Assembly (NCBI RefSeq): GCF_004348425.1
Contig: NZ_SMKK01000053.1
Location: 1 to 44,063 of the forward strand
Source of the DNA: Actinomadura sp. 7K507
GTDB lineage: Bacteria > Actinomycetota > Actinomycetes > Streptosporangiales > Streptosporangiaceae
Reading direction: 5' to 3'
Length of the DNA: 44,063 nt
The notes under the pieces are model-generated. The model had not been told where the DNA came from, did not search any database, and saw nothing but the letters and a program-made list of their open reading frames with translations. The position numbers and the translations under genes were made by a program. Positions 42,115 through 44,063 of the stretch are shown here, in pieces. Position 1 is the stretch's first letter. Each line of letters begins with the position of its first letter.

Positions 42115-43383
42115 TCAGCCGACCAGGGCGGGGGTCCTGCCGGTCTCAGGCACCGCCGCGTCCTCGGCGGCGGGTTCGGGCTCGGGCTCGGGCTCGGGTG
42201 CGGGCAGCACCTTCTGGTAGGCGCGGAGCGTCTCGGCGGCGATCCGCTCCAGCGAGTAGCGGGAGCGGGCGCGGTCGGCGGCCGCGATCGAGTAGCCGTG
42301 CAGCGTGGTCTCCTCGGCCAGCAGGTGCCGGATCGCGCGGCCGATCACGACCGGCCGTCCCGCCGGGACGTGCAGGCCGGTGATGCGGTCGAGCACCTCG
42401 TCGGCGTTGCCGCCCGCCGGGGTCGTCACGACCGGGACGCCGCAGGCCATGGCCTCCAGCGGCACCGAGGGGCAGGGCTGGTGCGGGGTCAGGCACAGGG
42501 CGAGGCTCGCCGTCCGCAGCAGCTTCGGCAGCGCCTTGCGGGGCAGCCGCCCCAGGAAGATCACCCGGTCGGCGACGTGCAGCTCCTTGGCCAGCAGCGT
42601 CAGCTTGTGGACGGCGGGGTCCTGGTCCAGCTCCTCGCGCGCCGGGCCGCCCGCGACGGTCAGCTCGGCGTGCGGGACGTGCACCAGCGCGTGCAGCGCG
42701 GTCTCGACGTCCCCGGCGGCGAGGTCGTCGCAGATCATCACCAGGCGGCGGCGGTCGCCGCGCGGCATCGAGGGGCCGGCCTGCGCGAACTGCTCGCCGT
42801 CGACGCCGTAGGGGACGACGGCGACGGTCGGACGGGGGACGCCCATCCGCACGACCGCGCCCGCCTCCTCGGCGTGCCCGGCCAGCACCACGTCGGCGTC
42901 CCGGCCGATGGCCTTCTCCAGCCGGTCCCGGTGGGGGTGCACCGGGTGCCCGGCGCGGCGCTCGGCGGCGGCGACGCCGTGGTAGCTCTGCGCGAAGGGG
43001 ATGCCCAGCTCGCGGGCGACGGCGCAGGCGGCGAGCCCGCCGATCCAGCCGTGCGCGTGCACGATGTCGGGGCGTCCGCTGCCGGACCAGCGGCGGCGCA
43101 GCTCATCGGCGAAGTCCCGGACGTGCTTCAGCATCTGCTCGTCGGACAGCGGGCGGGCGGGCCCGGCGTCGAGATGGACGAGCGCGGCCCCGGGGGCCAG
43201 CTTGACCCGGCTGCGGGCGCTCTTCTCCTGGCGCCGGGCGTAGACCGTGACCTGGTTCGGCTCCCCGTCGGAAGTCAGCGGGCGGGTGAGCGAACGCGCG
43301 AGGTCCCGTACATGGATTGACTGCAGGTGTTCGCCGTCGAGGTCGGAGGCGGACACGAGAGCGATGTTAAGCGGGCGGTGCAT
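42115..43383 (-). CDS. Glycosyltransferase family 4
   Basis: The 422-residue protein has a GT-B fold. The N-terminal acceptor domain begins LNIALVSASDLDGEHLQSIH and contains DIVHAHGWIGG and SYHGVAAAERR. The C-terminal nucleotide-sugar domain has RVIFLGRLPRKALP and CPSVPLEAMACGVPVVTTPAGG with the conserved Glu residues of the GT4 EX7E motif (PLEAMACGVPVVTTPAGGNADE). A low-complexity Pro-Glu repeat (PEPEPEPEP) follows the domain near residue 398. Donor and acceptor are unknown; trehalose-, mannan- or glycolipid-type roles are possible. The ATG at 43383 has GGAGGAT upstream. Nothing connects it to the peptide cluster. Confidence 0.86.
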   Translation of the reverse strand: MHRPLNIALVSASDLDGEHLQSIHVRDLARSLTRPLTSDGEPNQVTVYARRQEKSARSRVKLAPGAALVHLDAGPARPLSDEQMLKHVRDFADELRRRWSGSGRPDIVHAHGWIGGLAACAVARELGIPFAQSYHGVAAAERRAGHPVHPHRDRLEKAIGRDADVVLAGHAEEAGAVVRMGVPRPTVAVVPYGVDGEQFAQAGPSMPRGDRRRLVMICDDLAAGDVETALHALVHVPHAELTVAGGPAREELDQDPAVHKLTLLAKELHVADRVIFLGRLPRKALPKLLRTASLALCLTPHQPCPSVPLEAMACGVPVVTTPAGGNADEVLDRITGLHVPAGRPVVIGRAIRHLLAEETTLHGYSIAAADRARSRYSLERIAAETLRAYQKVLPAPEPEPEPEPAAEDAAVPETGRTPALVG

Positions 43384-43571
43384 GACGGATCCTCCGGTAC
43401 ATCACAGGGGAAGCACGGAGGTATCTGCGTCGTAGACACCTGCTCGGACAGTTTCATATCCGCCCCTACCTCCCGCCAAACCTCGCGAATCGGATCTCCG
43501 TCCCGCCGCACCGCTGACCAGCGTGGACACTGTTGAAAAATGACGCACTGGCCGTCCACCGCCGTGGCCGC

Positions 43572-43577
43572 TAGGTT
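43572..43577 (+). promoter_or_regulatory. Candidate -10 for a leaderless transcript
   Basis: TAGGTT ends six bases before the ATG of the peroxiredoxin gene, which has no ribosome binding site. A start of transcription at the ATG itself would give a leaderless mRNA, which is common in actinobacteria. Confidence 0.4.
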
Positions 43578-43583
43578 CGGACC

Positions 43584-44042
43584 ATGAACGCCGGTGACGT
43601 CGTCGACGACTTCGAACTGCCCGACGAGACGGGCGAGCCGCGCACGCTGACCGGACTCCTGGAGAAGGGCCCGGTGGTCCTGTTCTTCTACCCGGCCGCC
43701 ATGACCCCCGGCTGCACCGCGGAGGCCTGCCATTTCCGCGACCTGGTCGCCGAACTCGCCGAGGCCGGCGCCCATCCCGTCGGCGTCAGCGCCGACGAGG
43801 TCGCCAAGCAGAAGGAGTTCGCCGACAAGCACACCCTCGGCTACCCCCTCCTGTCCGACCCCGGCGGCGACGTCCGCGCGCTGTTCGGCGTCAAGCGCGG
43901 CATCGCCCTCATGCCCACCAAGCGCCAGACCTTCGTCATCGACACCGACCGCCGGGTCCTGGCGGTCATCAAGAGCGAGATCCGCATGAACACCCACGCG
44001 GACAAGGCCCTCGAAGCCCTCAGCGGACGACGGGGAGGTTGA
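43584..44042 (+). CDS. Peroxiredoxin, BCP/PrxQ type
   Basis: The 152-residue thioredoxin-fold protein is a thiol peroxidase that reduces hydrogen peroxide and organic peroxides. The peroxidatic cysteine is C44 in TPGCTAEACHFRD, and C49 is placed as the resolving cysteine, the C-x4-C arrangement of PrxQ/BCP. The conserved Arg is in RQTFVIDTDRRV. The length is normal. It is divergent from the glycosyltransferase gene across 200 bp and probably monocistronic within the window. Thioredoxin is the usual reductant. Confidence 0.92.
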   Translation: MNAGDVVDDFELPDETGEPRTLTGLLEKGPVVLFFYPAAMTPGCTAEACHFRDLVAELAEAGAHPVGVSADEVAKQKEFADKHTLGYPLLSDPGGDVRALFGVKRGIALMPTKRQTFVIDTDRRVLAVIKSEIRMNTHADKALEALSGRRGG

Positions 44043-44063
44043 TCGTCGAGGGGTGGGCGGGGG

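Noticed and set aside
37861..42383. Long overlapping open frames on both strands around the LAL regulator
   Set aside because: Only the leftward frame to 39060 has Walker A and LuxR motifs; the others are shadows.

Overview
This window comes from the chromosome of a very GC-rich filamentous-type actinobacterium. Third codon positions are mostly G or C, and the window holds LAL-type LuxR regulators, an Mce-associated ATPase, streptogrisin-like proteases and a KstR-like operator. The overall gene set would fit Actinomadura or a related genus, but that placement is an inference and no rRNA is present.

Left flank (1-4872). A leftward operon encodes a DUF5996 protein, a VOC-fold protein and an RraA-like protein. 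Next comes a zone of decayed genes: a LAL regulator reduced to fragments, a 71-residue orphan ORF, a haloperoxidase that has lost its middle, and an apparently intact DUF4260 membrane protein.

Nonribosomal peptide cluster (5100-32226). sbnA and sbnB (leftward) should make L-2,3-diaminopropionate (Dap). Divergent from them is a stand-alone adenylation protein. Then come three NRPS genes, mbtH, a GNAT acetyltransferase and a type II thioesterase, mostly translationally coupled. The assembly line reads C-A-T / C-[A C-terminal piece only]-T / C-A-T-E // C-A-T / C-A-T-E // C-A-T-TE, six modules in all. By hand-read specificity residues modules 3 and 5 load Thr (epimerised, so probably D-allo-Thr) and module 6 loads Val or Ile; modules 1 and 4 are unassigned.

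The most unusual feature is module 2. It lacks the N-terminal 400-500 residues of its A domain but keeps the small C-terminal subdomain with motifs A9 and A10 and the catalytic lysine. The stand-alone protein has the complementary set: motifs A1-A8, ending exactly where the module 2 piece begins. The two look like one adenylation domain split between two polypeptides, probably for Dap. The cut lies in the A8-A9 interval, and the module 2 side carries a 30-bp tandem repeat at that point.

Right flank (32252-44063). A strong hairpin terminator separates the cluster from two tandem secreted S1 proteases that share a leader hairpin. After these come an MlaF/Mkl-like ATPase, an ornithine cyclodeaminase family protein, a two-gene SDR/DapB-like reductase operon behind a KstR-like site, a large LAL regulator, a GT4 glycosyltransferase and a PrxQ-type peroxiredoxin. 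None has a visible link to the peptide. No exporter, pathway regulator, acyl-activating enzyme, tRNA, rRNA, CRISPR array or intact insertion sequence was found.
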